DNA from: Desulfitibacter alkalitolerans DSM 16504 | GTDB lineage: Bacteria > Bacillota > DSM-16504 > Desulfitibacterales > Desulfitibacteraceae | Length of the DNA stretch: 64,000 nucleotides | NCBI RefSeq assembly: GCF_000620305.1 | Contig: NZ_KK211102.1 | Coordinates: forward strand, 332,504-396,503 | Direction of reading: 5' to 3' | Shown: positions 26,532-35,293 of the stretch, piece after piece | Position numbering within the stretch: the first letter of the stretch is position 1 | Layout of the letters: the number at the start of each line of letters is the position of its first letter | Made by a program: the position numbers and the translations under genes | The notes under the pieces: model-generated | Seen by the model: only the letters and a program-made list of their open reading frames with translations | What the model was told of the DNA's origin: nothing | Database searches by the model: none

Positions 26532-26533
26532 TA

Positions 26534-29500
26534 TCAATTCCCCGTGGTGACATCATCATCGTACATGCTGTCCACCACATAAATTTTTAGCTCTCCTCCG
26601 GTAACCCACTTGGATAAGGTCCCTCCCGGGGTGTGCACGTCGGTAACCAAAAGCTGCACGATATAATCCATGTTGTCGGGGAACCAGGTTGGAACATATT
26701 GCTTTTTGTACCGGAACGGTGAGCTGGGATTCTCCCGGAAAGTAAAATGATTCGTACTGTTGGACATCAACGGTACGGATGTTTCATAGCGGTACTGCGG
26801 CAGATAGACTTCCGCCGTCTGGGCGGCGGTAATCAGCTCCGGCCTGTCGTAATTGGTGTTTATGGTAGCAGTAATGCTGATGGTAAAGCCGTAGCCAGAT
26901 TTGAGATAGCCCTTTGCCTTAGTGTCGTAGTCCAGTGCGGCAGTGACTTTCAGTTCGGCATAAAACTGCCGCCATACAAATTGGCCGTTTTCATAGCGTT
27001 GCTCCCACCACGTCACTTTTGGCTGGTCGCTTCTTTGCGGCGGTGCGGGGACGGTCCTGCTTTCTTCCGGCTCATCATAGGCTACATTTTTGATGACGGC
27101 ATTTTGGGTATAGGTGTTGTTGGCGGCAGTGGTTTCATTGTCTAATACTTTATCGGGGTTGATGGTGGCGATCAGAGTGATGTTTTTATCAGCTTGGACA
27201 TTGGGGGTATTCCATTTGAGCGATACGACGTTCCAGGTGTCTTGCTCCATGACCACGGCATCAACACGCTTTTTGATCGAAAGCTCCGGGATTTCAAACA
27301 GGACGGAAACCTTTTGCCCCGGCGTAAAGTCCAGGCTTCCTTTGTTGGATACCTTGATGGTACTGATGACCGTCTGGTTTTCCTTGTATTGGTCGGGCGT
27401 TATCCGCTGTACATCCAGGTCATAGGGACGTTCTACCACCATGATTTCCGCTGCCGCTTGGTTGTTGCTGGTGTTGCTATCCCTGTAATCTGTAGGCGGT
27501 GATACCTGTGCCGCCAAATGAATGGTTGTGCCTTTTTCTCCCGCCGTGCTTTTGACGACGTAAGCTTTGGTTTCATAGGCTTTGAAATTTGCAGTGGATG
27601 GCACTGTCAAAACCGCCTTGCTGTCAATGGAAGCGTTTAAACTCACTCCCGACAGCGCTTTGTCCGTGGAATTGGCAAAATACACGGTAAAGCTGTATTC
27701 CTCCTGCTCGTAAACCATGGGCGGGCAGGATAGGTTAGCCCATATGTCGCACAGCTTTTCCGAAGGTACATCCGGATTGTCTGGGTTATCGGGATTGTCC
27801 GGGTTATCAGGTGGGTTGTCGGGATTATTAGAATTGTCCGGATTGTCCGGTGGGTTGTTAGGATTATCAGGCGGATTGTCGGGATTGCCGGAAGGCTTTT
27901 TCACTACCGTGATTTTTGAAACGGCGGTGTTGTTGGCTGGATTATCGTCACGGAAGCCGTTCGGCGTTGTAATATTGGCCCACAGGTTATATATCTCGCC
28001 CGCGTTTCCCGCCGTGCCTGTAATGGTGAAGGATTTTGTCTCCCTGGGATTGAAACTGTAAGCTTTCGGAATTTGTGCCAAAGCGGTATCGTTGTTTGTC
28101 CCCCGCAACAGCACATTTTTCAGTTCCGTACCGGATTGGTTGGTAAAGCTCACGGTATAGCTGTAGTTCTCATATTCATATACGGTGGACGGCGCAAGAA
28201 TGCTTGCCGACAAGTCGCAAAGCTTCGGTGAGTCAGGCGGCTGATCCGGGGGATTATTCGGGATATCCGGCTGGTCGGGATTATTGCCAGGGTCAGGCGT
28301 TTTTTCAGGTTCCGGTGCAGGTTCCTCAATGATTTTGATGATTGCCGTGGCTGTGTTGTTGGCGAGATTGCCGTCGATAAAGCCCTCCGGTACACCGATG
28401 TTCGCCAACAGGTTTATCACATCAGCAGAAGTGTCGGCCTTGCGTTTGATGGTGTAGGTTTTGCTCTCATTGGGTGAGAAGTCCTGCACGGCAGGAATCT
28501 CTTTGATCAGGTCATCGTCCACCGTGCCTTTGAGTGGTACATCATAAGCCAGACTATTTCCGCTGTTCATAAAAACTACGGTGAAGGAATAGCTGTCCCC
28601 CCGGTAAACCGTGGCAGGGGCGCGGATGGCAACCGACAGGTCGTTTCCGTCACAAGCCTTGAACTTGAAATAGAAGTCTGCGGTGGGAATTTTGTAATTA
28701 ATTTTTTGCGTAATAGAGGTCTGTGTACTACTTTCTCCGTCGGTATATTCGGCGCTCTCCGGTGTGTAGTCCCATTCAAGACCGCAATAGATAAAATTGC
28801 GGGACAGGAGGATGTCGTCCTTGGAAAAGGTGACGGAGGTGGTCTGATATGGGAAAAGAAGCTCCGGCACTCCCTTGTCCTGGGCTGAGAGCTTTCCATA
28901 AACCTCTTGCTTGCTTTCATCACACCAGGTTGCATCAATGTTTATTTTTACCGGAGCCTGATAGGTGGTTTCCGTGTTTCGCATGGTTTCAAAGGCAATG
29001 AGGGCTTTCTCCGTCCAGCTATAGCAGGTAGTCAATGGTTCAAAATCCATGTTCGTATCATAGGTTCCATAGAGCTTGCCGGAAGAAAAACCGTAAATTT
29101 CCACGACCAGACTACCCTTTAGCGTGTAAGTACCTCCGTCATATTTATCAATCCAACCGGCAATCCGTTCCTGCTCGTGGTCGGCAACGGTATTGGCGTT
29201 CACAAGATCGATACGCTGTGGCTCTTGAAAGGATTTCAGCAGTGTTTCGCCCTCATAGATTTCCTTTACGTTCATGCCTATGGTGCGGTAGCGGGTGTCA
29301 TAAATGGCTTTGACTTGAAATACCACATTGGCCGTGACGGTGAGGACGGCTCCCTGATCCGTTTTGGCGGTGATGGTATAAGGACCGCAAGCCTCCTTGC
29401 TTTCGACGGTCAGAATATATTCCGGCGTTATCTCCCGGCTATGGCCGCCATACTCCAATTGAACCCTTGTGAGCGTACCGGTTTTTGCTGTGACGCTCAC

Positions 29501-29677
29501 GGGAATTTGTGCCGGGAATTGCTCCACGGCAACCACGCCGCTTTCGCTTTGCAGGCTGTCTATGGGAGAAGTGACATTGATTTCAATGTCGCTGTTCGAT
29601 GCGGCAAACGCCTTGACGGAAAAGAGCAGACAGCATATAAATACAAGCGGCATGGCTAAAATATACTTTCGTTTCAT
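26534..29677 (-). CDS. Large CARDB-repeat surface protein of the Tad locus
   Basis: A 1047-residue secreted protein. The signal peptide spans residues 1-26 (VFICCLLFSVKAFAAS). Residues 40-340 are beta-rich. Three related CARDB-like domains of about 110 residues follow (starting DLSVAIRAPATVY, LSASILAPSTVYEYENYSY and IWANLSCPPMVYEQEEYSF), then a fourth diverged one (DLDVQRITPDQYKENQ). Pro/Asn/Asp-rich linkers separate the copies. No LPXTG or C-terminal membrane anchor is visible. The position between the TadE-like proteins and the prepilin peptidase suggests it is carried by or displayed with the pilus as an adhesin; this is inference. Confidence 0.8.
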   Translation of the reverse strand: MKRKYILAMPLVFICCLLFSVKAFAASNSDIEINVTSPIDSLQSESGVVAVEQFPAQIPVSVTAKTGTLTRVQLEYGGHSREITPEYILTVESKEACGPYTITAKTDQGAVLTVTANVVFQVKAIYDTRYRTIGMNVKEIYEGETLLKSFQEPQRIDLVNANTVADHEQERIAGWIDKYDGGTYTLKGSLVVEIYGFSSGKLYGTYDTNMDFEPLTTCYSWTEKALIAFETMRNTETTYQAPVKINIDATWCDESKQEVYGKLSAQDKGVPELLFPYQTTSVTFSKDDILLSRNFIYCGLEWDYTPESAEYTDGESSTQTSITQKINYKIPTADFYFKFKACDGNDLSVAIRAPATVYRGDSYSFTVVFMNSGNSLAYDVPLKGTVDDDLIKEIPAVQDFSPNESKTYTIKRKADTSADVINLLANIGVPEGFIDGNLANNTATAIIKIIEEPAPEPEKTPDPGNNPDQPDIPNNPPDQPPDSPKLCDLSASILAPSTVYEYENYSYTVSFTNQSGTELKNVLLRGTNNDTALAQIPKAYSFNPRETKSFTITGTAGNAGEIYNLWANITTPNGFRDDNPANNTAVSKITVVKKPSGNPDNPPDNPNNPPDNPDNSNNPDNPPDNPDNPDNPDNPDVPSEKLCDIWANLSCPPMVYEQEEYSFTVYFANSTDKALSGVSLNASIDSKAVLTVPSTANFKAYETKAYVVKSTAGEKGTTIHLAAQVSPPTDYRDSNTSNNQAAAEIMVVERPYDLDVQRITPDQYKENQTVISTIKVSNKGSLDFTPGQKVSVLFEIPELSIKKRVDAVVMEQDTWNVVSLKWNTPNVQADKNITLIATINPDKVLDNETTAANNTYTQNAVIKNVAYDEPEESRTVPAPPQRSDQPKVTWWEQRYENGQFVWRQFYAELKVTAALDYDTKAKGYLKSGYGFTISITATINTNYDRPELITAAQTAEVYLPQYRYETSVPLMSNSTNHFTFRENPSSPFRYKKQYVPTWFPDNMDYIVQLLVTDVHTPGGTLSKWVTGGELKIYVVDSMYDDDVTTGN
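27768..27893. repeat. Coding tandem repeat (Asn-Pro-Asp-Asn linker)
   Basis: Degenerate short repeats encode runs such as NPDNPPDNPNNPP and NPDNPDNPDNPD between the second and third CARDB domains. The repeat number could change by slippage and alter linker length. Confidence 0.75.
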
Positions 29678-30159
29678 TCGGAACCTCCTTTCTCGATTCT
29701 GTTGTTGACGCTGGAGATGGTAAAGGGAAGCCGAACCTTGCCGGTCAGGAAGCCGAAAATGCTGCGGGTTTTCAGTGTCCCTTTCAGCGTCAGCCAGGGT
29801 GGGTCATCGGTGGCCTCCAGGCTTTCAATTTCAAGCTCATAAACCCATTGCCCATTGGCATATTTGTCCATTTCCGGGTTCAGTCCCATGCTTTCATGCA
29901 AATATTCGTACAGCGTTTCCTCGGCAAGGGCGCTGTCCATCCGTGAATAGCCGTCTCTTCGGTATTCGTCGAGCATGGCGTATTCTACAGAGTCGTTTAC
30001 CCCGCGCTGGAGCACGTATTCAACTTGCTGGTAAAGACTTTCCATGCGGAAGTATTCGATCAGGATAGCGGCAAGGGTGAGAATAAAAAAGACGAGGATG
30101 AGGATAAACACAAAAGCGTCGCCCTTCTGGTTGTTCATAATGCGTTTAAAATTGCCCAC
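29674..30159 (-). CDS. TadE-like pseudopilin
   Basis: A 161-residue protein with one N-terminal membrane helix (GDAFVFILILVFFILTLAAIL) preceded by a short basic leader with a Gly-Asp junction, the layout of TadE/TadF-type pseudopilins. The rest is an extracellular domain ending near KVRLPFTISSVNNR. It overlaps the CARDB protein start by 4 bases. Likely a minor pilin priming or capping the Flp pilus. Confidence 0.7.
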   Translation of the reverse strand: MGNFKRIMNNQKGDAFVFILILVFFILTLAAILIEYFRMESLYQQVEYVLQRGVNDSVEYAMLDEYRRDGYSRMDSALAEETLYEYLHESMGLNPEMDKYANGQWVYELEIESLEATDDPPWLTLKGTLKTRSIFGFLTGKVRLPFTISSVNNRIEKGGSE

Positions 30160-30184
30160 AGATTTTCCCTCCTTTCCGGCATTT

Positions 30185-30670
30185 TCATTCTGATAGCTTC
30201 CAGTATTTTTCCGACATACCGGTGATGCTTACTTTCATGGGGATATTGATCTGAACAGGCGGCGTAAAGGACGGTTTGAATAGGGTAAAGGCATAGCTGT
30301 CTGTCATCGTCACAGTAAAGGTATCCCGCAGTTGGATTTTTTGGATTCCGTCGCAATACTCCACATTCTCGATGGTCATTTCCGGCGAAAGGCCGGTCTG
30401 CTCCTTCAGCCGGTAAAAGACGTCGTAGGCGTTGTTCGATACCTGTCCCTCCAGCTCAACCACCCGGACAACACGGCGGCACATATGGTTCAAGTTCAAA
30501 TAGGCGGTAAAGATACTTAGAAAGGACATCACTGTGGCCATGAGCGTAATCACCACCAGCGTCTTGATAATCAGCTCGTAATAGGCGCTGCCCTTTCTAC
30601 CCAAAAGCAGCTTTTTAAAAGGCTGAGGGGGAGAATTTCTCCCCCGTATGCCCCGGTGCTTCCTGTTCAT
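30185..30670 (-). CDS. DUF4320/TadE-like pseudopilin
   Basis: A 161-residue protein with a basic leader, KGSAYYELIIKTLVVITLMATV (pilin-type helix with Glu near the +5 position) and an extracellular domain. DUF4320 proteins accompany Tad loci of clostridial ICEs. Together with the neighbouring TadE-like protein it would form the minor-pilin pair of the system. Confidence 0.75.
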   Translation of the reverse strand: MNRKHRGIRGRNSPPQPFKKLLLGRKGSAYYELIIKTLVVITLMATVMSFLSIFTAYLNLNHMCRRVVRVVELEGQVSNNAYDVFYRLKEQTGLSPEMTIENVEYCDGIQKIQLRDTFTVTMTDSYAFTLFKPSFTPPVQINIPMKVSITGMSEKYWKLSE

Positions 30671-30716
30671 CTGCTTGCACCTCCCCTGTGAGTAAATATA
30701 CCCGGCAATGCTGCCA

Positions 30717-30926
30717 TCAGCTTAATAAGCCGGTGATCTTGGTGACGATGCTGTTCCAGATGGTGGTGATGGAGCCTTGATACAATGTCATGAACATTGC
30801 GCCTACTACCACGACAATCAAGACGACGATAAGCCAGCCGGTCATCTGGTCGCCGGATTTGTTTGCCAATACGTTCATGGTTTTTAGTCCTGCCATGCGA
30901 ATTCTGTTTTTTAAAGTTGCCATCAT
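30717..30926 (-). CDS. Flp-type pilin 2 (DUF6133-like)
   Basis: A 69-residue pilin precursor starting at ATG 30926 (GGAGG 8 bases upstream). The leader ends near NKSGDQMTGWLIVV, and the hydrophobic helix LIVVLIVVVVGAMFMTLYQ is followed by a short tail SITTIWNSIVTKITGLLS. The C-terminal 45 residues are nearly the same as in the pilin at 31021-31218, so the genes arose by duplication. Only the leader differs clearly. Confidence 0.85.
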   Translation of the reverse strand: MMATLKNRIRMAGLKTMNVLANKSGDQMTGWLIVVLIVVVVGAMFMTLYQGSITTIWNSIVTKITGLLS

Positions 30927-30971
30927 AATAAATACCTCCATATCGTTTTTTTATCTTGGTTTCATGGGAAA

Positions 30972-30988
30972 GGGGAGCGATGCTCCCC
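30972..30988 (-). other. Hairpin between the twin pilin genes
   Basis: GGGGAGC/GCTCCCC stem (30972-30978, 30982-30988) with a 3-base loop just downstream of the first pilin gene. It is probably an RNA stability or partial attenuation element that sets pilin excess. Confidence 0.5.
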
Positions 30989-31020
30989 CCGGTGTTTTTG
31001 CCTTTCGGTTTTAAATACTG

Positions 31021-31218
31021 TTAACTCAAAAGGCCGGTAATTTTAGTGACGATATTGTTCCAGATAGTGGTGATTGAATCCTGATACAGCGTCATAAATA
31101 CTGCACCCACAACTACCACGATCAGGACAACAATGAGCCAGCCGGTCATTTGGTCGCCGGACTCGCTTTTTAGAAGTCCTCTGGCACTTGAAAGAGTGTT
31201 GGCGATTCTTTTCTTCAT
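31021..31218 (-). CDS. Flp-type pilin 1 (DUF6133-like)
   Basis: A 65-residue pilin precursor. I start it at ATG 31218 (MKKRIANTLSSARGLL) because GGAGGG lies 8 bases upstream. The leader ends at SESGDQMTGW, followed by the helix LIVVLIVVVVGAVFMTLYQ and tail SITTIWNNIVTKITGLLS. The processed part differs from pilin 2 at only a handful of positions. It is transcribed first of the pair. Confidence 0.85.
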   Translation of the reverse strand: MKKRIANTLSSARGLLKSESGDQMTGWLIVVLIVVVVGAVFMTLYQDSITTIWNNIVTKITGLLS

Positions 31219-31324
31219 GGTATTTTCCCTCCTTTCTCCGGTGATTTGGATTGCGGTTGTTTTGTTTTCCATGGGTCATACCTCCTGAAAATGTATTTTG
31301 AAAAAGGGTTGCCCCGTTTTCACA

Positions 31325-32230
31325 TTAAAAAAGGCTCCCCATTGACCTGATTAGGTGGGAGCCGATAACGTAGAGCAAGGTGGCCAGGGTTACAGCCACC
31401 AATGGGATGGACGCTATTTTGATTTTGCCGGGCAGCTTATTCAGCTTTTTCTTTAAGGCTTCCTTAGCTTTGACGTCCATATCTCGGGCAAGATAGGCTA
31501 GCGCTTCGCCCTGATGCTCGCCTCGGTACAGTCCGATAAGGGCATTGACCAAAAAGGACACGTCCGTAAGGCCGATGCGTTCATTGAAATTCCGAAGGGC
31601 TGTTTCAATATTCTTGACCTTCATCTCCATGACCAAAACCGAAACATCGTAGCGGAACACATCGCTTGCAACCATTAGGTAATCCTCGAATATCTGGATC
31701 AAATCGACCTGCACGACTGTTTTTTGGCTGCCTTCCCGGATATCGTCCAGCTTATACAGGATGGAACGGACAAAGCTTGGAAGTTCCGCTTCGATAAGTG
31801 CCTTTTTCGTTTTTAGTTTATCTTTAAAGTCCGTCGTAAAATGGAAATAGACCACAATGGAAAAAATGAGAATGACGGGCACAATGCTTTTTGCCCCGAC
31901 TGCCAAAAGCGGAACCAGGAGCAGAAGGGTGAAGGAAGCGCAGATAAGTGCCCTGGCTCGATATTCCCTGGGTGTGAGGTCAATCCCTCCGCGTCTTAGC
32001 GTGGACGCCAGCTTCGCTTCCCTTGCTGGATCAAGCCTGATCCATCGGGATACCGGCTTGACAAGGGGCATGACAAAGCGGTTTAACAGCCTTTGGCCCG
32101 GTTTCTCCTTTTCGGTTTGCAGATTTTTGATATTTTTCTTCATGCTCAGCTTCGGAATTTTAAGCAGTTGTCTGCAAATTAAAAATCCTGCCGCAGTCAG
32201 CAGGACAAAGACAATGATCTGATAAAACAA
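31325..32230 (-). CDS. tadC: TadC-like pilus assembly membrane protein
   Basis: A 301-residue type II secretion F-domain protein with an N-terminal membrane helix, a central pair (about 95-130) and a C-terminal helix near 275. The cytoplasmic segment NFNERIGLTDVSFLVNALIGLYRGEHQGEAL is typical of the T2SSF fold. TadC works with TadB as the inner-membrane platform on which the ATPase TadA acts. It lies 12 bases after tadB. Confidence 0.8.
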   Translation of the reverse strand: MFYQIIVFVLLTAAGFLICRQLLKIPKLSMKKNIKNLQTEKEKPGQRLLNRFVMPLVKPVSRWIRLDPAREAKLASTLRRGGIDLTPREYRARALICASFTLLLLVPLLAVGAKSIVPVILIFSIVVYFHFTTDFKDKLKTKKALIEAELPSFVRSILYKLDDIREGSQKTVVQVDLIQIFEDYLMVASDVFRYDVSVLVMEMKVKNIETALRNFNERIGLTDVSFLVNALIGLYRGEHQGEALAYLARDMDVKAKEALKKKLNKLPGKIKIASIPLVAVTLATLLYVIGSHLIRSMGSLF

Positions 32231-32241
32231 CTTGGAACCTC

Positions 32242-33153
32242 CTATCTGTTAACGGGTTTGGTAATCTTCATCACATAAAATGCCGTCGCAAGTGCGGTCA
32301 GCAGCATAATAACAATCAGTAGCTTGCCGATGGTGGTTTGGGTCAGGATGGAAAACCATTCTGCGTTGGAAAAGCGCATCATAGGGATGACACTGAACAT
32401 TAATCCCACCGTCATCAGGTAATCCCGCCAGACTCGGACCATCATGCCATCGCTTTCGATCTGCATGGACTTTGCGTCGTTCATGGCTTTGATGATGGGA
32501 AACAAAGCAAATTTCAACCGCCGGTCGTGATAGCAGAGGATGAGCATTTTTGCCCACTCGGCAAAATATCGGTTTTTGATCTTTGCCGCCAGACGGTACA
32601 ATCCGTGTTCTACATTCGGGTTGATGAGCTTGATTTCCGATACAAATTCGTCAAAGGCCGTCGGACTTCTCAGGTGAGCCGGGATGTACCGGTTTTTTTC
32701 TTCCACATAAGTTTCCACGGCTTTGATGATGTCGTCACACCCTGCATAGGCATTGGTGATGATAGACACGGTGTTTTCCAGCCCCTCGATTTCCTCCCGC
32801 GCGGCTGTGGCGCTTTTTACGGTCAGGTAGAAGAAGGGGACAGGGGTCAGGCATACCGACATTACTGCCGCCAGCTCGACACTGTTAAACAGCATAAGCC
32901 CGGCCAAAAATCCGCCTGCTACTGACGCGCCTGTCATAACTAAATATTTCTTTTGAGTACATCCGGTTTGCCTGAACAGGGTTTGAAACCGGATGGCAAT
33001 CCGCTCGGTGATTTTCAGCTTTGCCCCCGCCAGGTATAGACGTCGTTTTTTCAGCGGGTTCTGCTCTGTTGTAAAGGGGCTCAGTCCCAACAGGAGGAAA
33101 AGCGACACGCTGATGAGAGCAAATACCAGGATAAGGGATATTTGAATGCTCAT
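32242..33153 (-). CDS. tadB: TadB-like pilus assembly membrane protein
   Basis: A 303-residue inner-membrane platform protein with an N-terminal helix, two central helices (about 80-115) and C-terminal helices near 240-295. The soluble region LENTVSIITNAYAGCDDIIKAVETYV resembles the F domain of TadB. It lies directly after the ATPase gene (2 bases apart). Confidence 0.78.
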   Translation of the reverse strand: MSIQISLILVFALISVSLFLLLGLSPFTTEQNPLKKRRLYLAGAKLKITERIAIRFQTLFRQTGCTQKKYLVMTGASVAGGFLAGLMLFNSVELAAVMSVCLTPVPFFYLTVKSATAAREEIEGLENTVSIITNAYAGCDDIIKAVETYVEEKNRYIPAHLRSPTAFDEFVSEIKLINPNVEHGLYRLAAKIKNRYFAEWAKMLILCYHDRRLKFALFPIIKAMNDAKSMQIESDGMMVRVWRDYLMTVGLMFSVIPMMRFSNAEWFSILTQTTIGKLLIVIMLLTALATAFYVMKITKPVNR

Positions 33154-33155
33154 TT

Positions 33156-34559
33156 CTAACCTCCTTCCGGGCTGTACCCGCTGCCCGCAAAACGGCGGAT
33201 TTCTGTCAGCTCAACGCCATTGACCAGCAAGCGTTCGGCAAGAGCGTAAGAAATGTTTTCCATACGCCGGTGGTTTCCTATGACCTTTGTAATCCTTCCG
33301 GTTTCGTCCTTTTCATAGTGGTCTACCACGAATTTAAAAAGGGTGCTGCCGGTGACCTCACCGTCCTTTACTCCCGTGGCTTCAAAGATTTCCATGTATT
33401 TGCGGGATTTGTCGGGGAGCTGCATTTTGAAAAGCATAATGGGAAAGGCTTCCACGATGTTTTTCAAGAGCCTTTCCTCCGACAGGGAGGTCCCAGCTTC
33501 CAGGCACATGGTCAGGATTCTGTCATAAGCGGATCTGGCGCTGTTGGCGTGCAGCGTGCTGACGATGGTGTGTCCCGTCCGTCCGGCCTCCTGCACCGTT
33601 AAGGCTTCTTTTCCTCTCATTTCGGCGGGAACAAGAACGGTGGGATGAAGCCGCAGGGAGAGCTTCAACAAATCCAGCATGGTAATGGGGTTGGGTTCTT
33701 CCTTTGTGAGAAGATGAATTACGTCGTTTACCATCACATCGTTATCATCAAACTGCGCCAGGGTCAATTCACGGGTATCTTCAATTGTAATTATCCTTTT
33801 GTCCTTTGAGATGCAACTCAAAATATATCCCATGTCAGAGGTTTTCCCGCTGCCGGTGGCTCCGGCAATGGCCACCGATATGCCGTTATTGACGCAGAGC
33901 GTAAGCAGGTCTAATTCCTCCGGCGTGGCTGTTTCCCAGCCGATGAGGTTTTCCCTTGTGATGTAGGACGGCTTTTGCTTTCTGACCGAAGCGATGGCTC
34001 CGGCATCGGGATCGACACAGGGCTCAATGGCTCCCGACATGCGGATGCCCCGTGCGATAAAGCTGTCTCCGATGGGCTTGCTGCCGTCCAATATAACATT
34101 CCCGAACCGGCTCATTTTTTTGGCGATGTTGGCGCAAGCCTCCGGGCTGCCGAAGGTGTTTGACAGCCGCACCTTTTTGTCCTTGTACAGCACCCAGATG
34201 CCGTTATAGCCGTTAACGTTGACTTCCTCCACGTCACTGTCCTGGAGGTAGGGGGATAAAAGCCCCAAGCCGGCCATATCATCGTAGATCATATCCACCA
34301 ACTCGGAAATGTTCTGAATGCCCTTTGCCACCATATGCTCACTGTTCAGGTAGCGCATGATCAGATCCTTGAGCTTGCCCTCGGCTTCTTCCGAATACAG
34401 CACCTGTGCCAGTTCTGCGGAATGGTTCTTGGCAATGATCCGCTGCAGCTTATCCAGAATTTCACCGTAGTCCTGGGCTTCCAAATTGCTTTCTCTGCTG
34501 TCGGAGCGTCGCTTGTTGGCCCGGTAAATCAGGTCGTTGACGGAAAACCTGTTGTTCAC
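33156..34559 (-). CDS. tadA: TadA/CpaF secretion ATPase
   Basis: A 467-residue VirB11/GspE-superfamily ATPase. Walker A is GATGSGKTSDMGY near residue 236. The Asp box follows (ITIEDTRELTLAQ), then LRLHPTVLVPAEMRGKEAL (Walker B region), and the His box GHTIVSTLHANSARSAYDR. It powers assembly of Flp pili at the cytoplasmic face. It overlaps tadZ by 4 bases. Confidence 0.93.
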   Translation of the reverse strand: MNNRFSVNDLIYRANKRRSDSRESNLEAQDYGEILDKLQRIIAKNHSAELAQVLYSEEAEGKLKDLIMRYLNSEHMVAKGIQNISELVDMIYDDMAGLGLLSPYLQDSDVEEVNVNGYNGIWVLYKDKKVRLSNTFGSPEACANIAKKMSRFGNVILDGSKPIGDSFIARGIRMSGAIEPCVDPDAGAIASVRKQKPSYITRENLIGWETATPEELDLLTLCVNNGISVAIAGATGSGKTSDMGYILSCISKDKRIITIEDTRELTLAQFDDNDVMVNDVIHLLTKEEPNPITMLDLLKLSLRLHPTVLVPAEMRGKEALTVQEAGRTGHTIVSTLHANSARSAYDRILTMCLEAGTSLSEERLLKNIVEAFPIMLFKMQLPDKSRKYMEIFEATGVKDGEVTGSTLFKFVVDHYEKDETGRITKVIGNHRRMENISYALAERLLVNGVELTEIRRFAGSGYSPEGG

Positions 34560-35293
34560 GATGCTTCACCTCCGCAGATTCCCTTTGCTATTTGCTCCAG
34601 TACCTTGCCGTAGCGCTTGCATGTTCTGTCTTGAAAGAAATAGATAGGCGTCCCGACGTTTTCCAGTTCACCTGCCCGTTTTATATAGGGCAGCTCATAG
34701 GCAAAAGGAAGTTCCGTCATGCTTCGATAGGTCTTGTCATCAAACTCGCCGTTAGGAAGCTGTAGGATATGGGTCTGCTTGTCGGCAATATGCAGCTCCC
34801 GTACAAAATCCGAAACGCCTTCATGCCACATTTGCGCCGCCATGGACGGCTTATGCAGGGTATATATCCTTTCGGCCAGCCACAGTCCCACGCCGGATAC
34901 CGGATTGGTCACCTCTGCGGCTCCATCCACGATGAGAATATCAAAAACCAGGGATGCGGCATTCATCATCCGTTCCGCTTCCCGGAGGGTAACGGCATCG
35001 CAGAGAAGCCCGGTATAGTGGGTGGGTGCGGACAGGAAAAACAAATTTTTTATTTCCCCGTATTCCGTAAATTTTTCTCCGATGTTGGGATTATCCTCAT
35101 TCAAAGCCTGAAACAGTCCCTTTTGGGGGGGAATGCTCTGACCGAAAAAGATTTGAAGATCTCCGCAGGTCAAATTGGAGGATACAAGGCCCACCAGACG
35201 GTCACGGGTGGAAAGGGCGCAGGCCAGATTCACTGCAAAGGTGGTTTTCCCGCTATTGCTGCCTCCCCAAACGGCAATGATTTTACCGCTCAT
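34556..35293 (-). CDS. tadZ: TadZ/CpaE-like MinD-family ATPase
   Basis: A 245-residue P-loop protein starting MSGKIIAVWGGSNSGKTTFAVN (35293; AAGGGG upstream). The Walker A lacks the deviant lysine pattern of true ParA but fits the CpaE/TadZ group, which positions the Tad machine. A second motif (ILIVDGAAEVTNP) is near residue 115. It overlaps cpaB by 11 bases. Confidence 0.78.
   Translation of the reverse strand: MSGKIIAVWGGSNSGKTTFAVNLACALSTRDRLVGLVSSNLTCGDLQIFFGQSIPPQKGLFQALNEDNPNIGEKFTEYGEIKNLFFLSAPTHYTGLLCDAVTLREAERMMNAASLVFDILIVDGAAEVTNPVSGVGLWLAERIYTLHKPSMAAQMWHEGVSDFVRELHIADKQTHILQLPNGEFDDKTYRSMTELPFAYELPYIKRAGELENVGTPIYFFQDRTCKRYGKVLEQIAKGICGGEAS

Noticed and set aside
27717-28061. 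A plus-strand collagen-like LSGLSG repeat protein
   Set aside because: It is the antisense reading of the Asn-Pro-Asp linker of the CARDB protein.
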